In this document: in pieces, positions 53,592 through 59,894 of the stretch
Position numbering within the stretch: position 1 is the first letter of the stretch
Layout of the letters: every line of letters begins with the position of its first letter
Origin: an uncultured Ignavibacteriota bacterium
Lineage (GTDB): Bacteria; Bacteroidota; Ignavibacteria; Palsa-1295
DNA: 59,894 nucleotides
Assembly (NCBI GenBank): GCA_903900335.1
Contig: CAIUMP010000037.1
Location: 1-59,894, forward strand
Reading direction: 5' to 3'
Made by a program: the position numbers and the translations under genes
Notes under the pieces: generated by a model
Seen by the model: only the letters and a program-made list of their open reading frames with translations
Told to the model about the DNA's origin: nothing
The model's database searches: none

Positions 53592-53993
53592 TTAAGCGAA
53601 CGGATTTCGAATCATTAAAGGGTCATCGATCACTAGCCCATCCTGAAGGTCTTCGGTCAAGAAGTCATCTGCACCAGATCGGAGTGCTGTTGCCACCATA
53701 AGGCTGTCCCAATATGAGAAGTTGTATCGCGCTCGCAAATCGAATGCCGTAAGGATATCATCCGAGTTAGATTCTACGACATCGAACAACGAAAAGAGAT
53801 CCTCGACAATACGCAGCAGCTCCCGTTCTGAGATCTTCGCCTTACTCCTCAGCACGGAAGCCATCTCATTGACGACCTGCGTGCTGATGAGAAATCCGCC
53901 TTCGGCCAGCAGCGAAACCGCAATTGCATGTTTAGCCGGTGCCTGTTCTGCCAAAAGGCTATAGACCAGGATATTCGTATCGACGAATGTCAC
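53592..53993 (-). CDS. vapC: PIN-domain toxin (VapC type)
   Basis: 133 residues. PIN-domain acids as read: Asp5 in TFVDTNILVY, Glu43 in STQVVNEMASVL, then Asp in FSYWDSLMVATAL and TEDLQDG near the C-terminus. VapC toxins are Mg2+-dependent RNases cutting tRNA or rRNA. Its ATG overlaps the end of the antitoxin gene by 4 nt (ATGA). The downstream DNA is the dehydrogenase remnant. Confidence 0.88.
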   Translation of the reverse strand: MTFVDTNILVYSLLAEQAPAKHAIAVSLLAEGGFLISTQVVNEMASVLRSKAKISERELLRIVEDLFSLFDVVESNSDDILTAFDLRARYNFSYWDSLMVATALRSGADDFLTEDLQDGLVIDDPLMIRNPFA

Positions 53994-54208
53994 GTTCTAT
54001 CGCGGTATATTTCGTCGCGATCAAACGGCAGCACTCCGGGCATCTTGAGCGGATGCTGCATGTAATGGCTGAGAGCGCCGTTGCTACCCTGTGGGATGTG
54101 CAGCGCCACACGTATCCGAGTGTGGGGCGGAATATCCCGCGCCACTTCGGGCGGGATGGCTATCCTGTGCCTCTCATCCACTTCTGCTTCAAATCGAAAG
54201 TCTAGCAT
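53990..54208 (-). CDS. vapB: Antitoxin of the PIN toxin (VapB-like)
   Basis: 72 residues from the ATG at 54208, backed by a strong GGAGGA Shine-Dalgarno. LDFRFEAEVDERHRIAIPPEVARDI looks like an AbrB/SpoVT-type beta-barrel DNA-binding half (cf. INKKGRIVIP in AbrB), followed by a variable toxin-neutralising tail. It is expected to repress its own promoter. The open frame continues upstream to 54286 without such features. Confidence 0.75.
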   Translation of the reverse strand: MLDFRFEAEVDERHRIAIPPEVARDIPPHTRIRVALHIPQGSNGALSHYMQHPLKMPGVLPFDRDEIYRDRT

Positions 54209-54296
54209 AAGTCCTCCTATAGTTGCAAACCGTGGGCACCCACATTTAGTTGAGAACGCCTGCTGGAGTGGTGCGGCCCGAATCACAAAATAGGCG

Positions 54297-55346
54297 CTAC
54301 GGAAACAGCACGATCTTCCCCACCTTCTTCGGAGTCTCGATCATCAGCTCGAAGGCCTCCGCGAAATTCGCGAGAGGCATTTTGTGCGTGACGACCGGGC
54401 GAACATCGAGCCGACCCGATGAGAGCAAGTTCGAAACGGTGAACCATGTGTCCATCATCAGGCGACCATTGATGCCATAGAAACGACCGCCGTTGAAGAT
54501 GATGTCGTTGAGCGGCGTGGGCACGAGGTTCTCCTTGAAGATACCGAACCAGCAGTAGCGTCCGCCGCGGCGGAGCATTGCGATGCCTTCCTGCATGGCG
54601 CTCTCGACGCCGGACATTTCGATCACGACATCCGCACCGAGTCCGCCGGTCTTTTCCTTGATGATCTCGACAGCGTTCTCCTTCGATACATTAATCACCT
54701 GATCCGCGCCCATCTGCTCGCCGATGTTGAGACGGAACGGATCGATACCCGTGAGGAAAATCTGCGTGGCACCCGTCGCGCGCGCAACGCCGACGGAGAA
54801 GAGACCTATAGGCCCATCGCCTAAGATCGCGACGCTCTTGCCATGCACAGGCTCGATGAGCGTGGCATGAACCGCGTTGCCGAGCGGCTCCTGAATGCAC
54901 TGATACTCCGGCGGAATTTTCGGATCGTTCTTCCACAGCACGATCTCCGGCACGACGAGGTACTCCGCGAACGCGCCATCGCGATCAACGCCGAGAATTT
55001 TCAGATTGTGGCAGATGTGCGTTTGTCCTGTCATGCACTGCTTGCAATGCATGCACGGGATGTGCGTCTCAACGGAAACGACATCGCCCTCTTCAACGCG
55101 CGTGACGCCGCTGCCCTTCTTCATCACGATGCCGGTCGTCTCGTGCCCGACGGTGTAGGGGATATTCTTGATCCGCGACTGCGCCCACGAATCCCACTGA
55201 TAGATGTGAACGTCGGTGCCGCAGAGGCTGCTGGCGAGCACCTTGATGAGAACTTCGTTGTGCTTAAAATCGGGAATCGGAATTTCCTGCATCTCGGCAC
55301 CGCGCGCGCGCTGCGTCTTGCGGAGTGCCATCATCGTTGCTGCCAT
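54297..55346 (-). CDS. tdh: L-threonine 3-dehydrogenase (zinc type)
   Basis: 349 residues, medium-chain dehydrogenase. Catalytic zinc Cys in SSLCGTDVHIYQWDSWAQSR, a diagnostic Tdh stretch; VGHETTG; structural zinc cysteines in CMHCKQCMTGQTHIC; QEPLGNAVHATLIEPVHG; and NAD loop ILGDGPIGLFSVGVARATG. Oxidises threonine to 2-amino-3-ketobutyrate. The ketobutyrate ligase gene (kbl) is not adjacent, whereas a toxin-antitoxin module is. Downstream lies a shortened second copy of its 3' end. Confidence 0.9.
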   Translation of the reverse strand: MAATMMALRKTQRARGAEMQEIPIPDFKHNEVLIKVLASSLCGTDVHIYQWDSWAQSRIKNIPYTVGHETTGIVMKKGSGVTRVEEGDVVSVETHIPCMHCKQCMTGQTHICHNLKILGVDRDGAFAEYLVVPEIVLWKNDPKIPPEYQCIQEPLGNAVHATLIEPVHGKSVAILGDGPIGLFSVGVARATGATQIFLTGIDPFRLNIGEQMGADQVINVSKENAVEIIKEKTGGLGADVVIEMSGVESAMQEGIAMLRRGGRYCWFGIFKENLVPTPLNDIIFNGGRFYGINGRLMMDTWFTVSNLLSSGRLDVRPVVTHKMPLANFAEAFELMIETPKKVGKIVLFP

Positions 55347-55356
55347 CGGGTAAGAG

Positions 55357-55728
55357 TTAGTTAAATACGTTTGGAATTTCTCGCTGTCGAATGGAGTGGC
55401 GAGTAATTACAGTGAATTTTTGGAGGAGTGTAAATTCGTCAAGAACTGGCAATAGAATCTCTGCAGGCTCGCGTGGGTAGCTTGGTTTCAGTCTCAAATA
55501 GACTACTCCATTCGGACATTGAACTCCCTTTCGAAAAATCTGGTCGCCGAAATCCCTGTCGAATGTCAAGAGCAACCTTCCATAACTTGCCGCAAGTTCG
55601 AGCACTCCGACATCGGGAGTACCCGCAAACGACTCTTGTATAGAGAGAACATCGTAGCCAACCTCTCGGAGCATCTTCACGCTCGGTAACGGAATGTTCT
55701 CGTCAGCAAGAAGAGGAGGTGCACTCAC
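55357..55728 (-). CDS. DUF5615 PIN-like toxin candidate
   Basis: 123 residues with a GTG start immediately after the DUF433 stop (TGAGTG). Seen: LLADENIPLPSVKMLRE, then LLLTFDRDFGDQIFR, the two acidic clusters of DUF5615. Putative RNase toxin. It is about as long as the one at 12261 but only distantly similar, so the two modules are probably independent arrivals. Confidence 0.85.
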   Translation of the reverse strand: MSAPPLLADENIPLPSVKMLREVGYDVLSIQESFAGTPDVGVLELAASYGRLLLTFDRDFGDQIFRKGVQCPNGVVYLRLKPSYPREPAEILLPVLDEFTLLQKFTVITRHSIRQREIPNVFN

Positions 55729-55956
55729 TCAGTACGACTCGACAAGATTCACGTCCTGAATGTTTTCGACGGCATACGCAAATACCGCCTGCAACGCCTC
55801 TGGCGTCACGTGCGGGTAGCTCTCGAAGATCTGCGCTTCTGTCCAGCCGGACGCGAAGAGTCCAAGAAGGAATTCGACGGATAGCCGCGTCCCTTTGATG
55901 ACTGGCTTGCCCGCTAAGATGCCCGGATCGGAGTGTATGTAATTATGCCATTCCAT
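55729..55956 (-). CDS. DUF433 antitoxin candidate
   Basis: 75 residues from the ATG at 55956 (AGGTGA upstream). NYIHSDPGILAGKPVIKGTRLSVEF is the standard DUF433 N-terminus and SGWTEAQIFESYPHVTPEAL its helix-turn-helix-like second half. Paired directly with the DUF5615 gene. Confidence 0.85.
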   Translation of the reverse strand: MEWHNYIHSDPGILAGKPVIKGTRLSVEFLLGLFASGWTEAQIFESYPHVTPEALQAVFAYAVENIQDVNLVESY

Positions 55957-55991
55957 TGCTTCACCTAAAACGCCAGAGTGCGTTTCATAAT

Positions 55992-56708
55992 TCATCCTTC
56001 ATCATTCATAATTTGCCCAAGCCACTCCACCACGTCCCCGACCGTATCCGGATGCACGGCATGCACGGTCGGATAGAGCTTCGCCGTCACGTTCGCGCCG
56101 TGGGCGGAGAGGAGGTCTTCGGCTTCTTCGAGCGCGATGGAGGGGATGAGCGGATCGTCCTCGCCGTGCGCGAGGAACATCGGCAGTCTGGCGAAATCCT
56201 TCTGCGTCAGGGGGCCGAGAATATCGCGCGGAAGGTAGCCGGACATCGCAATGACGCCGCGAACGGTGAGGCCGTAGTTCTGAAAATTGTAGAGCGTAAC
56301 GAGCGAGTAACACACCGCCGAGCCCTGACTGAATCCCATCAGCAGAATGTCGTTCGGGTCGCCGCCTTCGCGCTCGATGATCGAGGCCAGCGTGTGGACA
56401 AGCATGTCCTCGCTCTCGTGTCGGCTGAGTTCATCGGGGATGATGCCGCCCGCCGTTTCTTCGAGGTAATACCACGCATAGCCGCCGCCCCCAAGCGGGA
56501 TGGGAGCCTGCAAGCTGATGATAAGCCGCTCTGTGCCTAACTCCTCCGCAATGGGGAGCAAGTCCTGCTCATCGGCACCATAGCCGTGGAGCACAACGAG
56601 GACGGGCATTTTGTGGGGCGCGCCTCCGGCCAGTCCAGAGGGTTTTCGAGTCAGATAATTAATCACGGACGCAGAACAACAGCGGGGCGAGGTGGTTTCC
56701 GAATTCAT
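55992..56708 (-). CDS. Phospholipase/carboxylesterase-family hydrolase
   Basis: About 238 residues from the ATG at 56708; the frame extends 86 codons further up but shows no family similarity there. VLHGYGADEQDLLPIAEEL (oxyanion), catalytic Ser in LLMGFSQGSAVCY, Asp in HGEDDPLIP, His in PTVHAVHPDTV. Matches the abhydrolase_2 family of cytosolic esterases. The first ~18 codons (MNSETTSPRCCS) lie in a 35-bp sequence repeated at 57547, so the start region may be a graft. Confidence 0.85.
   Translation of the reverse strand: MNSETTSPRCCSASVINYLTRKPSGLAGGAPHKMPVLVVLHGYGADEQDLLPIAEELGTERLIISLQAPIPLGGGGYAWYYLEETAGGIIPDELSRHESEDMLVHTLASIIEREGGDPNDILLMGFSQGSAVCYSLVTLYNFQNYGLTVRGVIAMSGYLPRDILGPLTQKDFARLPMFLAHGEDDPLIPSIALEEAEDLLSAHGANVTAKLYPTVHAVHPDTVGDVVEWLGQIMNDEG
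56673..56707 (+). repeat. 35-bp direct repeat, copy 1
   Basis: AGAACAACAGCGGGGCGAGG and the following 15 bases to GAATTCA recur at 57547-57581 with one mismatch. This copy contains the 5' end of the esterase gene. Confidence 0.85.
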
Positions 56709-56792
56709 CGCTTGGCGATGGATGTTTAGTAATTTGCAGGACTTTGCTGTCGGATCTTTCTTGTCGCCTTTCGTGATGTTGAGCAGAGAATA

Positions 56793-57164
56793 ATGGGGAG
56801 TACACTTCGTGGGATTTTCGAACTGGCGCTGGCGGAAGCTCGGGTTAGGATTTCCGCGCAGCCGGATTTGAATTATCGAGTCTTTTATCTCGATAGTTTT
56901 ATCGAAACATTCACGGACTACGGGGACAGCGACCCGCGCTTGATGGAGCGATTTCTCGTGCTTCAAGAGAAATTACAATTCGTCCGGGCGGGCAACCGAG
57001 GTTCGAACTTGCAGAGGACATGCGGAGCGCACAAGCACGACATTGGGCGGCAAAACAAAGGGGCGCGTGATGGATATAGAATCATCTACTATCCACACAT
57101 TCCCGGCGAGGTGCATTTTCTCGCCATGTTCGCGAAGTCCGATCAAGTGAACTTGACGACTTAA
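56793..57164 (+). pseudogene. RelE/HigB-like toxin gene, apparently frameshifted
   Basis: The open frame gives 123 residues ending DGYRIIYYPHIPGEVHFLAM and FAKSDQVNLT, a clear RelE/HigB-type C-terminus (basic residues, R-x-IYY, late A-K-x-x-x-x-x-LT). The middle, between about 56970 and 57060, reads poorly in this frame, but a neighbouring frame gives RFELAEDMRSAQARHWAAKQ, the kind of segment that should precede it. So two compensating frameshifts are likely. Possibly dead toxin; the alternative is a functional, divergent protein. Confidence 0.5.
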
Positions 57165-57176
57165 CAGGAGAAGTTT

Positions 57177-57236
57177 ATGTGTGCGATTATCGACAGAATA
57201 AAACGAGATGCGGAGCGAAGAGGGAAGGCTACTTAG
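57177..57236 (+). pseudogene. Truncated antitoxin-like stub
   Basis: A 19-codon frame (starts MCAIIDRIKRDAERRGKAT) with GGAGAA upstream follows the RelE-like gene, where a HigA-type antitoxin would be expected. It stops after one helix. It overlaps the opposite-strand gene at 57229. Probably a remnant. Confidence 0.3.
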
Positions 57237-57447
57237 CGTGCTTCGATACCGCTCGTTTGCTGGCAATGAGCTTCTTGAATCCTTCGCGGTGATTCTCTGA
57301 TTCAATTGTGTGGACGCGCCCCTCCTCCACATCTTCCAAAGCTCTGCGAAGCCGCTCGGTTAGGAGGTGTGTCCGATCTTCCTTTGTCTCAACGCGCTTT
57401 GCAGCCGCCTGTTTTGCGGCTACAGACTTCAATGCAATTGTGCTCAT
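57229..57447 (-). CDS. Small basic antitoxin-like protein
   Basis: 72 residues from the ATG at 57447: very Lys/Arg/Ala-rich (SVAAKQAAAKRVETKEDRTH), then LTERLRRALEDVEEGRVHTI and a Lys-rich tail. A long helical protein with the AL-D-E-G-R-V-H turn seen in some antitoxins. No partner seen on its strand. Low confidence in function. Confidence 0.45.
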   Translation of the reverse strand: MSTIALKSVAAKQAAAKRVETKEDRTHLLTERLRRALEDVEEGRVHTIESENHREGFKKLIASKRAVSKHAK

Positions 57448-57546
57448 AGTAGGGTGCCGGTCTTGACCGAATCCACGAATGGATTTTCTACCTTCTTCAA
57501 CGACCACCATTGCCAGCGGCGTTCCCGCGAGCAGTGGCTTCGGAAA

Positions 57547-57581
57547 AGAACAACGGCGGGGCGAGGTGGTTTCCGAATTCA
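57547..57581 (+). repeat. 35-bp direct repeat, copy 2
   Basis: Second copy of the repeat at 56673, in the same orientation, with one base change (ACGGC versus ACAGC). It lies outside any gene. The two copies flank 840 bp holding the toxin remnants. Confidence 0.85.
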
Positions 57582-57615
57582 GGTGGGGGGAGGGAAAGAT
57601 GCGTAAATTTCGGGA

Positions 57616-57731
57616 TGAGGTTTAGGTCATTCGGCGGGTACTCTCGCAGGTTGTTGTGGATCGCGCTGCTGCTGCTCTCGGTTGCGGGGGATGGGGCGAG
57701 GGGGCAGTGGAGGATGGTGGAATGGAATTAG
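57616..57731 (+). pseudogene. Signal-peptide stub of a lost secreted protein
   Basis: A frame from the ATG at 57616 encodes about 38 residues: a basic start, a hydrophobic core RLLWIALLLLSVAGDGARGQ ending in a signal-peptidase-like site, then WRMVEWN and a stop. It looks like the 5' end of a secreted-protein gene truncated by the DUF4258/DUF2283 pair, whose first ATG lies inside it. Confidence 0.45.
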
Positions 57732-57973
57732 AGTATTCCATTCATGCTCGTGATGTCGTAATCGAACGGATGATCGATCCGGATTGGATCGTGCGGACAA
57801 TTGAAAATCCGGTTCGGACGGAGCCAGACCGAGAGGATCCGGACGCAACCCATTATCTGGCCCGTGTTCCCGAAAACGGAAACCGCGTTCTTAGGGTTGT
57901 ACTTAATAATACGGTCGCTCCTCCGCGCGTCGTATCTGTCTTTTTCGACCGGAGGCTCAAGAACAAGCTATGA
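57722..57973 (+). CDS. DUF4258 family protein
   Basis: 83 residues from the ATG at 57722. MELEYSIHARDVVIERMI (the conserved SxHA pattern) and VVLNNTVAPPRVVSVFFDRR near the end match DUF4258, small proteins found mostly in toxin-antitoxin-like settings. Overlaps the DUF2283 gene by 4 nt. Toxin role is an inference. Confidence 0.82.
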   Translation: MELEYSIHARDVVIERMIDPDWIVRTIENPVRTEPDREDPDATHYLARVPENGNRVLRVVLNNTVAPPRVVSVFFDRRLKNKL

Positions 57974-58170
57974 AACTAAAAGTGGATCGGGAATCGGACG
58001 CGCTGTATCTTCGCCTCGACGAATCGCGGATCGTCGATTCGGAAGAGGTCTCACCTGGCGTTGTGCTCGATTTTAACGAACTGGATGAAGTGGTCGGCGT
58101 GGAAATTCTCCGCCTTTCCAAGCGCGTTGCGATGGGTGACATCTCGAAGGTTTCGCTCGAAACCGTATAG
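57970..58170 (+). CDS. DUF2283 family protein
   Basis: 66 residues. MKLKVDRESDALYLRL, SPGVVLDFNELDEVVGVEIL and the late LSKRV match DUF2283 closely. It regularly accompanies DUF4258, probably as the antitoxin. The start overlaps the upstream stop (ATGA). Confidence 0.88.
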   Translation: MKLKVDRESDALYLRLDESRIVDSEEVSPGVVLDFNELDEVVGVEILRLSKRVAMGDISKVSLETV

Positions 58171-58214
58171 GTCGTTACACCGCTCATGCTGTTGCTGTTG
58201 TACCATCTCTAACC

Positions 58215-58856
58215 ATGACCCTCTTCGAAAAACTAAAGCTCGCCAAAACCGAGGAGGATGTAAAAGCTACCTACATCAAGGCCCTGGGACTCAAGGAGTA
58301 TTCGCTGAACCTGATCGACATTCAGACCAAGGACATTTGGTTCGAGACGAAGGATGGGTACAAGCACTCCACCTACGCCATGTTCACGCAACTGCTACAT
58401 TACGTGTATCGGGCACACGAAAAGGGCGAGTTTATTCCGCCATTTCTTGCGGTCGCGGATACGCAGAAAGCGGCGATCATGAAGACGGAGGATGTCATTC
58501 CGTTACTCGCGAAGAAGAATATCAAGTGGGGGAAACGAGCGAGCGACATTACACCGGAAGCGTTGGAGGTTGTCTCCGCCTTCATCGGGACGTACCTTGT
58601 GTCGTTCAGGATCGAGACCCATGAAGAGGAGTTTCTCAAGACCTTCAAGGACGCCATACAAAAGGGCGAGATCATTCGCATCCAGATCACGCCCGACAAC
58701 CTGAAACAGGTTTTCGATAAGTGGGTCACGATGATCGGACGCGAGATCAGGAATGTCCCCGAGGATGATTACGCGCTCTTCGAGCTCCACCGCGTGCTAA
58801 AACCCGCCGGCTCGCTCTATCTCCATTGCGATCCGACCGCGAGTCATTATTGCTAA
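58215..58856 (+). pseudogene. Chimeric remnant of restriction-modification enzymes
   Basis: 213 residues. Residues 1 to about 190 resemble the N-terminus of large type IIG restriction-modification proteins (DIWFETKDGYKHSTYAMF, LHYVYRAHEKGEFIPPFLAV, DTQKAAIMKTEDVIPLL). The frame then passes without a stop into ELHRVLKPAGSLYLHCDPTA and SHYC, the conserved catalytic-domain segment of type III-like DNA methyltransferases, and stops in the middle of it. Both source proteins are normally 600-1300 residues. It therefore looks like a deletion fusion of two genes, most likely non-functional. Confidence 0.65.
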
Positions 58857-58862
58857 AACGAT

Positions 58863-59576
58863 ATGAAAGAACAAATAGGAAGAATTCGAGAATTACTAAC
58901 TGAAATCGAGTCGGACTCAGAAGCCGCTGCTCCCGATTCGTTTGAACGAAACTTCGATGCGCTCGAACTTCCGAACATTTTTTGTCAAATTGTTGACTTT
59001 CTCCAACCAGGATTAAAACCTTATGAAGCTGCAATCTATTGGTATATGTTTCGGCACTCAGTTGTCTCCACCGGATCACAAAATGTGAGAGTAAGCACGC
59101 GAGGGCTCGCCAAAAAAGTAGTCTCATCGCTGCGAGCAGATTCTTCTAATGCGTCGATTTCATATGGTGCAGTAACTGAAGCATTAGCTGGCTTGGAAAA
59201 TAAAGCTGCAATCCGCAAGAATGGCGATACGACCGGAGATGGCACACCATATTTCGTCGCGTTACCGGAGGAAATTTCTTGGTGTTTGGAAGCGATTCAA
59301 GCTGCGACAGTCGTTGAAGTTCCAAAGGCTATTGATGAAAAAAAGGAGCTTGATTATTATAACGTTGCTGAGAACCGCTTAAAGATTTTTGAGCGTGATA
59401 GCTACAAGTGTTATAAATGTGGAAAGCAGCTAACGCGATTCAGCGCGACACTCGATCACATTCAGCCGGTTTCAAAAGACGGAGACAATTCGTATGACAA
59501 TCTCGTGACTTGCTGTCTGCACGATAATTCTCGGCGGAGGAATACTCCGATTATGGATGCACTGATGAGTGAATAG
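58863..59576 (+). CDS. HNH endonuclease with N-terminal winged-helix region
   Basis: 237 residues, seven bases after the RM remnant. Residues about 45-145 look like a replication-initiator-type winged helix (KPYEAAIYWYMFRHSV, RVSTRGLAKKVV, GAVTEALAGLENKAAIRK). The C-terminus, about 175-230, is an HNH domain: YKCYKCGKQLTRFSATLDHI (Cys pair and DH) then VTCCLHDNSRRRN with Asn/His and second Cys pair. AT-rich compared with its surroundings, pointing to transfer. Possibly the restriction part of the decayed RM island or a homing-type nuclease. Its TAG stop lies inside the start of the downstream repeat. Confidence 0.8.
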   Translation: MKEQIGRIRELLTEIESDSEAAAPDSFERNFDALELPNIFCQIVDFLQPGLKPYEAAIYWYMFRHSVVSTGSQNVRVSTRGLAKKVVSSLRADSSNASISYGAVTEALAGLENKAAIRKNGDTTGDGTPYFVALPEEISWCLEAIQAATVVEVPKAIDEKKELDYYNVAENRLKIFERDSYKCYKCGKQLTRFSATLDHIQPVSKDGDNSYDNLVTCCLHDNSRRRNTPIMDALMSE

Positions 59577-59857
59577 TCGCGGAGCGACGGTGTACCCGCA
59601 GCCCAGGGTGGAGCGAGCTTGCGAGCGGAACCCTGGGTTCGATGCGCGTTTGGAAGTGCGAGTCCTGAAAGGACGGAGTACCCACCGTCGCGAATGGGTA
59701 CAGCGCCCTTTCAGGGCTTTTGATTTTGGTGGCGATCCCCACCCAGGGTTCCGCTACGCTTCACCCTGGGCTGCGGGTACTTCGTGCCTACGGCACTTGG
59801 GATGTCAGGCCGGAGGCGCCGACCCTTCGACAAGCTCGGTGCAGGCTCTACGGGAGA
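59574..59857. repeat. 284-bp repeat unit with nested palindromes, unit 1
   Basis: A unit beginning TAGTCGCGGAGCGACG recurs at 59858, giving a 284-bp period. Inside it a long imperfect palindrome pairs 59593-59640 with 59740-59779 (ACCCGCAGCCCAGGGTG and its complement), and a shorter CCTGAAAGG / CCCTTTCAGGG pair nests between them. Contains GACCCTTCGACAAG, related to a motif at 15450. No gene was seen in this 318-bp end region. Confidence 0.75.
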
Positions 59858-59894
59858 TAGTCGCGGAGCGACGCAGTACCCGCAGCCCAGGGTG
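59858..59894. repeat. 284-bp repeat, start of unit 2 (cut by window end)
   Basis: 37 bases match the start of the unit at 59574, except for GCAG in place of GTGT near the middle. The unit continues beyond the window. Confidence 0.8.

Noticed and set aside
59551-59742. 63-codon minus-strand frame
   Set aside because: Lies within the palindromic 284-bp repeat and has the Pro/Arg/Ser-rich composition typical of such elements.
1-59894. tRNA and rRNA genes
   Set aside because: No TTCGAATCC-type T-arm with matching acceptor ends, and no rRNA-like sequence, was found in the gaps inspected by eye; a covariance search was not possible here.

Overview
The window reads as a chromosomal segment of a Gram-negative bacterium of the FCB group (Bacteroidota/Chlorobiota side; a Kapaibacteria- or Ignavibacteria-like lineage is my guess, not a proof). 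Reasons: two secreted proteins end in type IX secretion (T9SS) type-A sorting domains, there is an OmpA/PD40 protein and an Omp28-type protein, and menaquinone is made by the futalosine route. The visible promoter-like sites are of the TTGACN-17-TATNNT kind rather than the Bacteroidetes TTTG type. Genes are tightly packed, with many 4-nt stop/start overlaps.

Layout. 1-1000: 3' end of accC, then a DUF6883/DUF4926 pair. 1056-8855: a membrane-anchored VOC protein, gcvH, the minus-strand operon scpA-scpB-rluB (RluB has a long 39-bp-repeat extension), an S9 peptidase and trpS. 9089-12152: a TPR protein and asnB. 12261-15800: an accessory island with a DUF433/DUF5615 pair, a small antitoxin-like gene, an AIPR phage-resistance gene split by an in-frame amber codon, and a 500-bp non-coding stretch with palindromes and a candidate small RNA. 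15800-30069: NfeD protease, rplJ-rplL, two T9SS cargo proteins, DUF3467, a TPR lipoprotein, leucyl aminopeptidase, OmpA/PD40, a second TPR protein, and an ECF sigma factor followed by an anti-sigma-like membrane protein with an unusual C-terminal domain.

30179-50368 is the metabolic core, all on the plus strand: yceD-rpmF-plsX-fabH-fabD-(DUF3109)-fabG-acpP-fabF-rnc (phospholipid and fatty-acid synthesis), then aroA-aroE-aroC-aroKB-aroQ (shikimate to chorismate), then mqnP-ubiX-ubiD-mqnEA-mqnC (chorismate to demethylmenaquinone by the futalosine route). mqnD lies just downstream on the opposite strand. The most distinctive gene is a 642-residue fusion of MqnE (aminofutalosine synthase) with MqnA (chorismate dehydratase), the two consecutive first enzymes of the pathway. 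A lipoprotein and an ATP-grasp-like protein sit between mqnC and mqnD. MqnB, the final methyltransferase and DAHP synthase are not in this window.

52970-59894 is a degraded accessory region: two small paired membrane proteins, a VapBC module whose toxin stop codon abuts the last 28 codons of a second threonine-dehydrogenase gene, intact tdh, a second DUF433/DUF5615 pair, a carboxylesterase, remnants of toxin-antitoxin genes between 35-bp direct repeats, a DUF4258/DUF2283 pair, a chimeric restriction-modification remnant, an AT-rich HNH endonuclease gene, and a 284-bp repeat with nested palindromes. No rRNA, tRNA, CRISPR array or transposase gene was recognised.
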